A stretch of DNA of 64,000 bases, from assembly GCF_009755225.1 (NCBI RefSeq), contig NZ_WQKZ01000004.1:186001-250000 (forward strand). Direction: 5' to 3'. The notes beneath the pieces are model-generated. The model was not told the DNA's origin. It saw only the letters and a program-made list of their open reading frames with translations, and ran no database searches. Made by a program: the position numbers and the translations under genes. The DNA is from Hymenobacter ginkgonis. GTDB taxonomy: Bacteria > Bacteroidota > Bacteroidia > Cytophagales > Hymenobacteraceae. Shown here in pieces: positions 19,151 to 27,286 of the stretch (position 1 is the stretch's first letter; every line of letters starts with the position of its first letter).

Positions 19151-21253
19151 ATGGCCAAACTTCCTATCTTACTAAGCTTAAGCGCCGGGCTACTGGCCGT
19201 AGCGGGCTGCGCCGGCAGCCGCCCGGCGGCCCCCGCCACGGCGGCCACTACTACGGCCCCTACCCCCCCCGCCACGCCCGACCCCAAGGGCGTGGGCCTC
19301 GACATGGCCGACCTCGACCGCTCGGTGTCGCCGTGCGATGACTTTTTTGAGTTTTCGGGTGGTAACTGGCTCAAGGCTAACCCCGTGCCGAGCTACGCTA
19401 CCAGCTGGGGCCCGCGCAACCTGCTGGGTTTGCGCACCCAGGCCACGCTCAAAGAAATACTGGAGGAAGCTGCTGCCAACCGCAGCGCCGCACCCGGCTC
19501 TAACGCCCAAAAAGTGGGCGATTTCTACGCTTCGGCCATGGATACGGTAGCGATTGAAAAGGCCGGCCTGGCGCCGCTCAAGCCCGAGCTGGCTCGCATC
19601 GCGGCCCTTAAAACCCGCGCCGAGCTGCCCGCCCTCATCGCGCACGAGCAGGACTTGGGCACCGGTGCGTTTTTTCGCGGCGGCGTGCAGGTGGATGAAA
19701 AGAATACGACGCGCTACGTTATCGGCCTCGACCAAGGTGGGCTGACGTTGCCCGAGCGCGACTACTACCTGCGCGACGACGCCCGGACGCAGAAAATCCG
19801 GGTGGCTTACCAGGCCTACGTGCAGCAGGTATTTGGCCTGCTGGGCGACAACCCGGCCACGGCCCAGCGCAACGCCGCCACCGTCGAGCGGCTCGAAAAA
19901 CGGCTGGCCCAGGCTTCGCGCACCCGCGTGGAGCTGCGCGACCCGCAGGCCAATTACAACCAAATGACCTTGGCAGCCGCCGCCCAGCGCTACCCCGCCG
20001 TGCAGCTACCCAAGCTGTTGGCGGCCATGCAGCTAGGCAAAGCCCAAGAAGTTATTGTGGGCCAGCCGGCGTTTTTTGATGAGCTGAATACGCTGCTCAA
20101 AACTGAGCCGCTGGCCGATTTGCAGACCTACATGCGCTGGCACTTGGTGCGCTCGGTGGCGGGCACGCTGCCGGCAGCCTACGTCGAGGCGTCGTTCCGC
20201 TACAACCAGGCCCTGACCGGCGCCAAGCTGCAAACTACCCGCTGGAAGCGCGTGCAGGCCGCTACCGATGCCACGATTGGCGAGGCCTTTGGGCAGCTGT
20301 ACGTCGATAAGGCGTTCTCGCCCGAGGCCAAGCGCAAGGCCTTGGAGATGGTGGGCAACATTAAAGCCAGCCTGGCCGAGCACATCCAAACTAACACCTG
20401 GATGAGCGCGCCTACTAAAGCGGAGGCCTTGAAAAAGCTGAACGCGCTACGCGTAAAAATCGGTTATCCTGACCAATGGAAGGATTATTCGGCCCTGACA
20501 ATCACCCGCGAGTCGTACACGAAGAACGTGCTAGCGGCGCGCCTCTGGGAAAGCAAGCGCGAGGCGGCGCGCTTCGGTGGGCCCGTGGACCATACCGAGT
20601 GGGGCATGACGCCGCCCACCATCAACGCCTACTACAACCCGCCGCTGAACGAGATTGTATTCCCAGCCGGTTACTTGCAGCCGCCGTTCTTCGACCCTAA
20701 AGCCGATGACGCCGTGAACTACGGCGCTATTGGCGGCGTAATGGGCCACGAAATGACTCACGGCTTCGACGACCAAGGGCGGCAGTACGACGCCGCCGGC
20801 AACCTGCGCGACTGGTGGACGCCCGCCGACGCGGCCGAGTTCACGAAGCGCGCCAACATTGTGGGCAAGCAGTACGATGCCTTTTCGCCGCTCGACTCGG
20901 TGCACGTGAACGGCAAGCTCACGATGGGCGAAAACCTGGCCGACTTCGCGGGTCTCACCATCGTGCACGGCGCCCTCGAAAAGCAGTTGCAGCAGCGCTA
21001 CGGCAGTGGCCCGCGCCCCAAGTACGACGGCTTCACGCCCGAGCAGCGCTTCTTTTTGAGCTGGGCTCAGTTGCGCCGCACCAACATCCGGCCCGAAGCC
21101 CTGCGCCAGCAAATTCTGACTGACCCGCACTCGCCGGGCCAGTACCGCACCATCGGGCCCATTATGAATATGCCGCAGTTTCAGGCGGCCTTTGGCTGCA
21201 AAGAGGGCGACAAGATGACGCGCACAGCCGCCGACCGGGCCGTTATCTGGTAG
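19151..21253 (+). CDS. M13-family (neprilysin-like) zinc metallopeptidase lipoprotein
   Basis: About 700 residues from the ATG at 19151. The frame is open further upstream but crosses the tam terminator, so that extension is not used. The N-terminus is a lipoprotein signal (LSLSAGLLAVAGC). An M13 N-terminal domain follows (SPCDDFFEFSGGNWLKANP). The catalytic C-terminal domain has zinc ligands in HEMTH (residues 533-537) and the third ligand Glu in ENLADFAGL. A substrate-binding NAYYNPPLNEIVFPAGYLQ segment and the final GDKMTRTAADRAVIW are typical. It cleaves oligopeptides in the periplasm or at the cell surface. A long terminator hairpin follows. Confidence 0.93.
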   Translation: MAKLPILLSLSAGLLAVAGCAGSRPAAPATAATTTAPTPPATPDPKGVGLDMADLDRSVSPCDDFFEFSGGNWLKANPVPSYATSWGPRNLLGLRTQATLKEILEEAAANRSAAPGSNAQKVGDFYASAMDTVAIEKAGLAPLKPELARIAALKTRAELPALIAHEQDLGTGAFFRGGVQVDEKNTTRYVIGLDQGGLTLPERDYYLRDDARTQKIRVAYQAYVQQVFGLLGDNPATAQRNAATVERLEKRLAQASRTRVELRDPQANYNQMTLAAAAQRYPAVQLPKLLAAMQLGKAQEVIVGQPAFFDELNTLLKTEPLADLQTYMRWHLVRSVAGTLPAAYVEASFRYNQALTGAKLQTTRWKRVQAATDATIGEAFGQLYVDKAFSPEAKRKALEMVGNIKASLAEHIQTNTWMSAPTKAEALKKLNALRVKIGYPDQWKDYSALTITRESYTKNVLAARLWESKREAARFGGPVDHTEWGMTPPTINAYYNPPLNEIVFPAGYLQPPFFDPKADDAVNYGAIGGVMGHEMTHGFDDQGRQYDAAGNLRDWWTPADAAEFTKRANIVGKQYDAFSPLDSVHVNGKLTMGENLADFAGLTIVHGALEKQLQQRYGSGPRPKYDGFTPEQRFFLSWAQLRRTNIRPEALRQQILTDPHSPGQYRTIGPIMNMPQFQAAFGCKEGDKMTRTAADRAVIW

Positions 21254-21266
21254 TTTTTTCGACCTC

Positions 21267-21326
21267 CCTACCCCACTAAAAAAGGGGCACCTGCCGCGGC
21301 AGGTGCCCCTTTTTTAGTGGGGTAGG
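21267..21326. terminator. Long perfect palindrome acting as terminator after the M13 peptidase
   Basis: A 30-bp perfect palindrome centred at 21296/21297 (left arm starts CCTACCCCACTAAAAAAGGG, centre CTGCCGCGGCAG). The right arm contains six T after GC-rich sequence. It includes the genome-abundant CTACCCC heptamer in both arms. Confidence 0.85.
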
Positions 21327-21395
21327 CCTAGTAGCGCCGCGCTAGGGCTTCCTAGCAACTGGCCGTGCAGTATTGAGAAGTTTTGTCAGCTATCG

Positions 21396-21427
21396 CAAAC
21401 GTTTGGGGCTGCTATCACAAACGTTTG
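21396..21427. promoter_or_regulatory. Tandem CAAACGTTTG palindromes: probable LacI-family operators
   Basis: Two identical 10-base palindromes at 21396-21405 and 21418-21427, within a longer direct repeat (CTATCnCAAACGTTTGGGG). They are spaced exactly 22 bases, about two helical turns. CAAACGTTTG is the core of known LacI/PurR-type sites. They lie just upstream of a promoter-like pair for the xylanase, which suggests sugar-dependent control. No regulator gene is nearby. Confidence 0.6.
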
Positions 21428-21442
21428 GGGTGAAAAATCAGC

Positions 21443-21474
21443 TTAGTTAACTAGGAAACAAGCATTTATATTGC
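21443..21474 (+). promoter_or_regulatory. Possible promoter of the xylanase gene
   Basis: TTAG (21443-21446), a 20-base spacer and TATATTGC (21467-21474) resemble a degenerate TTTG/TAnnTTTG pair. The operator pair ends 16 bases upstream. Weak match; positional support only. Confidence 0.35.
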
Positions 21475-21568
21475 CCTTCAGCCTTCTACTTTTAGCCCGC
21501 GCTTAGGGCCATTAGCCTACGCGGTGCCTGTACTAGCTATTCACTTTTCCCACCCTCTATTCTTCGTT

Positions 21569-23578
21569 ATGAAGAGAACTCAACGCGTCTTTATTGCGCT
21601 GGCGGCCGCCTTGGGCTGCCACTTCACCCTCGTGGCCCAAACGGCGCCCGTAGTAGTGGAGGCCGAAAGCGGCACCTCTACCAACCCGGCAGTGCCCGTG
21701 GCGGGCGCTACCACCGGCGACTGGGCCTTCCGCACCGTGGCGGCTTCGGGCACCACGCCGGCCATCACGTACGCCACCTCGCTCACCGATGTATCGGCCT
21801 ACACCGCCAACGGGGGGGTAGGCGGCAGCGCGCCGGCCACGGCAGCGCGCGTGCTCACGTACACCGTCACGTTTCCGGCGGCGGGCACCTACGACCTCTA
21901 CGCCCGCATTCGGGTGGGGGCGGGTGGGGCCAACGACGACAGCTTCTTCTACGCCAACAGCTTTGGCACTAAAGACCCAACTACCACTACACCTGCCACT
22001 TGGGTAAATGCCAATGGCCTCTTCAACGTGGGCTACACCAGCGGCACCATTGCGGTAGATGGCGGCGGCACGGGCGGCACCGGCGTGTGGAAATGGGTTG
22101 ATATGTCGAAGTTTGTGGTGAATGGCAGCGCGGCCACCACCTTCACTGTAGCCGCCGGAGCGCTCACCCAAACCTTCCAGATTGGCGCTCGCGAAGACGG
22201 CCTCGATTTTGACAAGTTCGTTTTTGGCACCTCGGGCCTGGCTTTCACCGTGGCCAACCTCGACGCAGGCCAGCCGGGCACGGTGCCGGTACCGCCTTTT
22301 ATTCCGAGCGGCCCCGCCCTGGCCACCGGCAAGGCCAAGTACCTGGGCTGCGCTTATAGCACGCCGCAATCGCCTTATTTCACTAAGTATTGGAACTCGG
22401 TGACGCCCGAAAACGGCGGCAAATGGGGCAGCGTAGAAGGCACCCGCGGCACCTTCAACTGGGCCGAGCTGGACAGCGCCTACAACCGCTGCGCCAAAAT
22501 CGGGGGCGTGTTCCGGATGCACAACCTGGTTTGGGGCTCGCAGCAGCCGACCTGGCTCAAGGGCCTGTCGGACGCCGACCAACTCACCGAAATCAACAAC
22601 TGGTATAAGGCCGTGGCTGACCACTTTGCGGGCAAGAAAATCGACTTTATTGACGTGGTGAACGAGCCCATCCACTCCCCACCGACGGGCCTTTACACGG
22701 TAGGGTCAACTGACCATCCTGCGGGCAGTGCAGACCCGGCGGGCGGCGCCTACATCAATGCGCTGGGGGGCACTACTACCCTGAGCGACGGCACTATTCA
22801 ATACAACTGGATAATCAAATCCTTTCAGCTGGCCCGGCAGTATTTTCCCAACTCAAAGCTGGTGCTCAACGAATACAGCGTAGAAAACGACGGCAACAGT
22901 GCCCAGATTTACGTGCGCATGATAAACCAGTTGAAGGCCCTCAACCTGATTGATGGGGTAGGTATTCAGGGCCACGCCTTCTCGACGCAGTATAGTACCG
23001 CCGCCACGCTGCGCGCTAACCTGAATACCATCGCCGCGCCCGGCGTGCCGCTCTACATCACGGAGTACGACTCGGACGCGCTAGACGCCAATGGCAACAA
23101 CAGCGACGCCGTGCAGCTAGCTGAATATCAGCGCGTATTTCCCATTTTCTGGGAGCATCCGGCCGTGAAGGGCGTTACGCTGTGGGGCTACCGGCCCGGC
23201 CACTGGCGCACCGCCCAGGGCGCCTACCTCGTAAACTCCGACAACACCGAGCGCGCGGCGATGACGTGGCTGCGCACCTACATTCAGAACACGGTGCTCG
23301 GCACCAAGGCCGCTTCGGCCGCTAGCGCCGCCATTTATCTCTACCCCAACCCGGCGCAGGGCGGGAGCGTTTTTTTGAGCCTACCCCCGGCCCTAAACCA
23401 GCAGACCATTGACGTGTCGCTGCTCAATGCCTTAGGCCAACGCGTGGCGCACCAAACCCTACCCCCCTCGGCCGAGGCTGGGCGCCCGCTGGCCCTGCCG
23501 GGCGTGGCCCACGGCATCTACACCGTGCGCCTGCAAACCAGTACCGGCACGTTTAGCCAGCGCCTAACGGTGGAGTAG
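21569..23578 (+). CDS. Secreted GH10 endo-1,4-beta-xylanase with carbohydrate-binding and T9SS sorting domains
   Basis: About 669 residues from the ATG at 21569. A signal peptide (RVFIALAAALGCHFTLVAQ) is followed by a beta-sandwich carbohydrate-binding module about residues 25-235 (VVVEAESGT; GTYDLYARIRVG; ending in GLDFDKFVFGTSGLAF, CBM6/35-like). The GH10 barrel covers about residues 250-580: FTKYWNSVTPENGGKWGSVE, acid/base Glu366 in DVVNEP, nucleophile Glu499 in YITEYD, and WGYRPGHW. A C-terminal type A sorting domain follows (IYLYPNPAQGG...GIYTVRLQTSTGTFSQRLTVE), so the enzyme is exported by the T9SS. It degrades xylan outside the cell. Possible LacI-type control is seen upstream. Confidence 0.92.
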   Translation: MKRTQRVFIALAAALGCHFTLVAQTAPVVVEAESGTSTNPAVPVAGATTGDWAFRTVAASGTTPAITYATSLTDVSAYTANGGVGGSAPATAARVLTYTVTFPAAGTYDLYARIRVGAGGANDDSFFYANSFGTKDPTTTTPATWVNANGLFNVGYTSGTIAVDGGGTGGTGVWKWVDMSKFVVNGSAATTFTVAAGALTQTFQIGAREDGLDFDKFVFGTSGLAFTVANLDAGQPGTVPVPPFIPSGPALATGKAKYLGCAYSTPQSPYFTKYWNSVTPENGGKWGSVEGTRGTFNWAELDSAYNRCAKIGGVFRMHNLVWGSQQPTWLKGLSDADQLTEINNWYKAVADHFAGKKIDFIDVVNEPIHSPPTGLYTVGSTDHPAGSADPAGGAYINALGGTTTLSDGTIQYNWIIKSFQLARQYFPNSKLVLNEYSVENDGNSAQIYVRMINQLKALNLIDGVGIQGHAFSTQYSTAATLRANLNTIAAPGVPLYITEYDSDALDANGNNSDAVQLAEYQRVFPIFWEHPAVKGVTLWGYRPGHWRTAQGAYLVNSDNTERAAMTWLRTYIQNTVLGTKAASAASAAIYLYPNPAQGGSVFLSLPPALNQQTIDVSLLNALGQRVAHQTLPPSAEAGRPLALPGVAHGIYTVRLQTSTGTFSQRLTVE

Positions 23579-23631
23579 GTTGGTTTAGGCGATTTTGGTA
23601 TACTTGGCTTATGCCGCTAGCTTTTGCTACG

Positions 23632-23661
23632 CAGCCTCCCGGCGACTTTGCCGGGAGGCTG
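23632..23661. terminator. Hairpin after the xylanase gene
   Basis: A perfect 12-bp stem (CAGCCTCCCGGC with GCCGGGAGGCTG) around a 6-base loop; the short outer pair ATGCC/GGCAT extends it. It lacks a long T tract. It is a probable 3' hairpin, and it lies inside the in-frame extension upstream of the next gene's ATG, which argues against that extension. Confidence 0.5.
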
Positions 23662-23732
23662 TTGGCATTAGGGGGCTGCCGACTAGCCGCCGCAAGGGCT
23701 TTCGGCCGCTACATTCGCTTTTCTTCCAGTTT

Positions 23733-24734
23733 ATGCTTCGCAAACTCCTACCCTTCTTTGCGGCCCTGCTGCTGTTTGGCCGCCCGGCCGCGCAGGCCCA
23801 ATCCATTTACTCGGCCACCGACCCGCTGGCCCACACGTTCAGCATCGTGGCCCGCGACCCGAAGACGGGCGAAATGGCCGTGGCTGTGCAAAGCCACTGG
23901 TTTTCGGTGGGCACCAGCGTGAGCTGGGGCGAAGCGGGGGTAGGCGTGGTGGCTACGCAGTCGTTCACGAACAAGTCGTTTGGCCTGCGGGGCTTGGCGT
24001 TGCTGAAAAGCGGCAAGTCGGCCCAGCAGGCGCTCGACGAGCTGCTGGCCGCCGACGAAGCGCGCGAGGTGCGGCAGGTCGCCATTCTCGACAACCAGGG
24101 TCGCGTGGCCACCCACACCGGCAAAAAGTGCGTCGATATGGCTGGCCACCAGCAGGGCGCGCAGTTTTCGGTGCAAGCCAACATGATGCTAAACGCCACC
24201 GTGTGGGGCGCGATGGCCAAGGCCTACGAAGCCAACGCCGCCCTACCCCTCGCCGAGCGCGTACTCGCTGCCCTCGACGCGGCCCAGGCCGCGGGCGGCG
24301 ACATCCGGGGGCGCCAATCGGCGGCGCTGCTCGTGGTGCGCGGCACCACCACCGAAGGCCCCTGGGCCGACCGCCTCGTGGACCTGCGCGTGGACGATGC
24401 CGACCGGCCGCTCGTGGAATTGCGCCGCCTGCTCAAGCTGCACCGCGCCTACGACCACATGAACGCTGGCGACCTCGCGGTGGAGAAAAACGACATGCCT
24501 ACCGCCATCCAGGAGTACCAGGCGGCCGAAAAGATGTTCCCGCAAAACCTGGAAATGAAGTACTGGCACGCCATCACGCTGGCTAACAAGCAGCAGGTAC
24601 CCGCCGCGTTGGCGCTACTAAAGCCCATTTTCCGGCAGGAGCCCAACTGGCGGGTATTAACTGAGCGCCTCCCCAAGGTGGGGTTGCTTACGGTGAGCCC
24701 AGCCGAACTGAAACAGATACTGGCGCTGAAGTAG
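23733..24734 (+). CDS. Secreted DUF1028 (Ntn-hydrolase-like) protein with C-terminal TPR-like region
   Basis: About 333 residues from the ATG at 23733, which begins a signal peptide (MLRKLLPFFAALLLFGRPAAQAQ). Residues about 30-230 match DUF1028: THTFSIVARDPKTGEMAVAVQSHWFSVG-type opening, GVGVVATQSFTNKSFGLRGL, DNQGRVATHTGKKCVDMAGH and NMMLNATVWGAM. The family has an Ntn-hydrolase-like fold, but its reaction is not established. The last 90 residues contain a helical repeat (HMNAGDLAVEKNDMPTAIQEYQAAEKMFP), as often seen after DUF1028. It is probably periplasmic. The same strand carries secreted enzymes on both sides, with no evidence of a single operon. Confidence 0.82.
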   Translation: MLRKLLPFFAALLLFGRPAAQAQSIYSATDPLAHTFSIVARDPKTGEMAVAVQSHWFSVGTSVSWGEAGVGVVATQSFTNKSFGLRGLALLKSGKSAQQALDELLAADEAREVRQVAILDNQGRVATHTGKKCVDMAGHQQGAQFSVQANMMLNATVWGAMAKAYEANAALPLAERVLAALDAAQAAGGDIRGRQSAALLVVRGTTTEGPWADRLVDLRVDDADRPLVELRRLLKLHRAYDHMNAGDLAVEKNDMPTAIQEYQAAEKMFPQNLEMKYWHAITLANKQQVPAALALLKPIFRQEPNWRVLTERLPKVGLLTVSPAELKQILALK

Positions 24735-24757
24735 AGCCAGCCGCTACAAATTAAAAG

Positions 24758-24854
24758 AACGTCCTGCTGAGCTTGTCGAAGCAGCTCGCTCGAATCGTTG
24801 GATTACTACCCTAACGAGGCAAGCGAGCTGCTTCGACAAGCTCAGCAGGACGTT
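24758..24854. repeat. Intergenic palindromic repeat, copy A (TCxTGCTGAGCTTG family)
   Basis: Perfect 33-base arms (24758-24790 and 24822-24854; left arm begins AACGTCCTGCTGAGCTTGTC) around a 31-base loop. The same core (CTGCTGAGCTTG/CGAAGCAG) recurs at 30591-30700 and 34017-34069 and, in diverged form, at 26010-26098 and 57778-57802. It fills the gap between the DUF1028 and hydrolase genes. Confidence 0.85.
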
Positions 24855-24883
24855 TTCTCTTCAGCTTTTCAACTTCTTCTAGT

Positions 24884-25975
24884 ATGCGTCGCTTCCTACC
24901 CCTCCTTTTTTTGCTCGCCGCCCTGGCTGCCCAGGCCCAAACCAAGCCAGCGCCCGCGGTGCCGCACCACTTCTTCACCCTCACCAATTTTAAAACCGAG
25001 GGCGGTACTATTTTGCCCAAGGCGCTAGTCGGCTACGGCACCTACGGCCACCTCAACGCCAAGCGCGACAACGCCGTGCTGCTACCCTCGCACTACATGG
25101 CCGGCCACCGCGGCTACGAGTGGCTCATTGGCCCTGGCAAGTGCCTGGACACGACCAGGCTCTTCTTGGTCACGACGGAGTTGTTTGGCAACGGCCGCTC
25201 GTCGTCGCCTAGCAACACGCCCGAGCCGTTTCACGGCCCGCGCTTCCCGGTGATGACTATTCGCGACAACGTGGTAGCCGTGCACGAGTTGCTGACGAAA
25301 GAACTGAAAATAGCGCACCTGCGCGCGCTCATCGGCTTTTCTATGGGCGCGCAGCAAGCATTTCAGTGGGCAGTGAGCTACCCCACCTTTGCCGACCGCA
25401 TCGTGGCTACCTCAGGCACGGCCAAGAACTACCCGCACGGCGTGGTGCGCCTCGAAGGCCAAATTGCCGCCCTCACCGCCGACGCCGCTTTTCAAAACGG
25501 CGACTACACCGCGCCGCCCACCAAGGGCATCGAGGCCTTCGCTACCGTCTGGACGGGCTGGCTTTTCTCGCAAGAATGGTGGCGCAAAGAGCTGTGGCGC
25601 AAGGAGGAAAAGCCCGACGTTACCTTCGAGCAGGTGCTCAATAATTACCGTACGCACTTCATTCCCGGGGCCGATGCCAACGACCTCATCGCGCAAATGC
25701 GCACCTGGGAATACCACAACGTAGGCACTACCCCCGGCATGGGCGGCGACGTCGAAAAGGCGCTGCGCAGCATCAAAGTACCCATTTTGTACATGCCATC
25801 CGAAACCGATTTGTATTTCCCCGTCGGCGATGCGCGCTACGAGGCAGCGTTCATCCCCGGCGTCACGTTGCTACCCATCCCGTCGCTGTGGGGCCACACC
25901 GCCGGCGCTGCCAGCAACCCCGCCGATGCGAAATTTTTGAATGACAATATTGGGAAGTTCTTGGCAGGCAAGTAA
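24884..25975 (+). CDS. Secreted alpha/beta hydrolase of the homoserine O-acetyltransferase (MetX) superfamily
   Basis: 363 residues with a signal peptide (MRRFLPLLFLLAALAAQAQ), so it acts outside the cytoplasm, unlike biosynthetic MetX. The fold resembles MetX: KALVGYGTYGHLNAKRDN, HYMAGHRGYEWLIGPG, DTTRLFLVTTELFGNGRSSSP, nucleophile Ser153 in GFSMGAQQAFQWA, acid Asp in MPSETDLYFPVGD, and base His in SLWGHTAGAASNP. The triad is intact, so it is probably an active esterase or acyltransferase; the substrate is unknown. It is bracketed by two palindromic repeats (24758-24854 and 26010-26098). Confidence 0.85.
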   Translation: MRRFLPLLFLLAALAAQAQTKPAPAVPHHFFTLTNFKTEGGTILPKALVGYGTYGHLNAKRDNAVLLPSHYMAGHRGYEWLIGPGKCLDTTRLFLVTTELFGNGRSSSPSNTPEPFHGPRFPVMTIRDNVVAVHELLTKELKIAHLRALIGFSMGAQQAFQWAVSYPTFADRIVATSGTAKNYPHGVVRLEGQIAALTADAAFQNGDYTAPPTKGIEAFATVWTGWLFSQEWWRKELWRKEEKPDVTFEQVLNNYRTHFIPGADANDLIAQMRTWEYHNVGTTPGMGGDVEKALRSIKVPILYMPSETDLYFPVGDARYEAAFIPGVTLLPIPSLWGHTAGAASNPADAKFLNDNIGKFLAGK

Positions 25976-26009
25976 AAAGCTAAGCTTTACAGAGCAACCC
26001 TTTAGAAAC

Positions 26010-26098
26010 GTCATGCTGAACGCAGTGAAGCATCTCGCTTGCATCGTTAGGATTCGTTCAACGATGCAAGCGAGATGCTTCACTGCGTTCAGCATGAC
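26010..26098. repeat. Intergenic palindromic repeat, copy B
   Basis: Perfect 39-base arms (26010-26048 and 26060-26098; left arm begins GTCATGCTGAACGCAGTGAA) with an 11-base loop, between convergent genes. It shares GTCATGCTGA and GAAGCA/TCTCGCT spacing with the other copies but has AACGCAGT where they have GCTTGTC. Confidence 0.85.
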
Positions 26099-26126
26099 AA
26101 CCTAGTCCATTTTAACTGGCAGGGCT

Positions 26127-27167
26127 TTACTTTTTCGCCTTCGTGAAAATGCTTTTGGGCAGCAGCATGTGCGCACCGCGCGTGCCGTCGACCACTTGGG
26201 TCGTGTTGAGGTCGCCGGCCACGCTGCACAGCATGTAAGCGTCGTCGTGGCTGAGGCCTTTGGTTTTCATCAGGAAGGTTATCATTTCGCGTACGGCTTG
26301 CTTGGCGGCGAGGGTCAGGTCTTCGTTGAGGCCCATGCTGATGTACTGGGTTGGCGTTTCGGCGCTGGGCATCTCCTGGTGCATATCCTTGCGCACGATA
26401 AACTCCAGGTTACCAACCAGTGAGGTTTCCAAAGCCGTGATGTCTACCTCGCCGTTGCCCTGCCCGGCGTGGCCGTCGCCCACAAAAAATAGCGCCCCCG
26501 GCACGTGCACCGGCAGGTAGAGCGTGGTGCCCACCACCAAATCTTTGTTGTCGAGGTTGCCGCCGAAGATGCCGGGCGGCGCGCTATTCACCCGGCCCAA
26601 GGCGGGCGGCGGGGCTACCCCCATGCTCCCGAAAAACGGCCGCAATGGCACTTCAATACCCGGCGCAAAATCGGCTACCATTCGCTTGGCATCGAGCGGA
26701 ATAATCTTCATTTTGGCATAGCCAAAATCTTCTGGAATAAACCCGCTCTTCGGCCCAAAGCCATTGTAAGCGTACGGAATAGCCAGCTGAATAGCCTTGA
26801 TGCGTACTTCCAGCACGTCGCCCGGCTCGGCGCCTTCTACAAAAATGGGCCCGGTGAGAATGTGCCCACCCGGACCCTTATTGGTCACTTTATCATAAAT
26901 ATCGCGCAACGACTGCTCGACCTGCGCCGGGGCCACGCCCGCCCCCTCAAGCCGCGTGGGGCTCGACGTGAGCAAGGTGTGCACCTGCACCGTCTCGCCC
27001 GATTTGATGCGCATAACGGGCGCGGCGGCGGCATCGTAGTAGCCCCAGGCCACGGTAGCGGGGGTAGCCAGCAACTCGTGCTGCGCTTTGGGCAAGTGCT
27101 GGGCTTGGGCACTGGTGCCCACCAAAAGCGCGGCGGCCACTATAAGGAAACGGGTATTTTTTTTCAT
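26127..27167 (-). CDS. Secreted acetamidase/formamidase family protein
   Basis: 346 residues with a signal peptide (RFLIVAAALLVGTSAQAQ). The FmdA/AmdA-like domain covers almost all of the mature protein: VAWGYYDAAAAPVMRIKSGE, GPIFVEGAEPGDVLEVRI, a RPFFGSMGVAPP segment, GGNLDNKDLVVGTTLYLPVH, LFFVGDGHAGQGNGEVDIT and the C-terminal HDAYMLCSVAGDLNTTQVVD. The family hydrolyses short amides to ammonia and the acid. Export is unusual for nitrogen-scavenging homologues but common in annotated Bacteroidota members, so the true substrate is open. It lies downstream of, and is separated by a terminator from, the aromatic operon. Confidence 0.88.
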   Translation of the reverse strand: MKKNTRFLIVAAALLVGTSAQAQHLPKAQHELLATPATVAWGYYDAAAAPVMRIKSGETVQVHTLLTSSPTRLEGAGVAPAQVEQSLRDIYDKVTNKGPGGHILTGPIFVEGAEPGDVLEVRIKAIQLAIPYAYNGFGPKSGFIPEDFGYAKMKIIPLDAKRMVADFAPGIEVPLRPFFGSMGVAPPPALGRVNSAPPGIFGGNLDNKDLVVGTTLYLPVHVPGALFFVGDGHAGQGNGEVDITALETSLVGNLEFIVRKDMHQEMPSAETPTQYISMGLNEDLTLAAKQAVREMITFLMKTKGLSHDDAYMLCSVAGDLNTTQVVDGTRGAHMLLPKSIFTKAKK

Positions 27168-27210
27168 GCTGAAAAGTACGCGCTTATTTACTTTGGCTGC
27201 ATGAAGAGGC

Positions 27211-27270
27211 TAAAAAAGGGGGTAGGGAGCAAAAGGCACAGTGCCTTTTGCTCCCTACCCCCCTTTTTTA
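27211..27270 (-). terminator. Intrinsic terminator of the aromatic amino acid operon
   Basis: A 29-base inverted repeat centred at 27240 (arms contain GGTAGGGAGCAAAAGGCAC) with flanking A6 and T6 runs. It lies 16 bases after the aroF/CM stop on the minus strand, and both arms include the CTACCCC heptamer. Confidence 0.85.
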
Positions 27271-27286
27271 GTTGCCCTATCGGCTA

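Larger units (their letters stand above)
21254..21568. other. 315-base intergenic region ahead of the xylanase gene
   Basis: The only gene-free stretch over 300 bases. It holds, in order: the long palindromic terminator of the M13 gene (21267-21326), two CAAACGTTTG operators (21396-21427), a promoter-like pair (21443-21474) and about 95 bases of probable leader before the ATG. Confidence 0.7.

Noticed and set aside
21557..22675. 372-codon minus-strand frame opposite the xylanase
   Set aside because: Antisense to a clear GH10 enzyme; the translation is Arg/Ala/Gly-rich without motifs.
24884..25975. metX homoserine O-acetyltransferase for methionine synthesis
   Set aside because: A clear signal peptide places the enzyme outside the cytoplasm, and no methionine genes are adjacent.
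24758..26098. Palindromes flanking the MetX-like hydrolase as ends of a transposon
   Set aside because: Each is an independent hairpin with its own two arms; the two differ in sequence, and no transposase or target duplication was seen.
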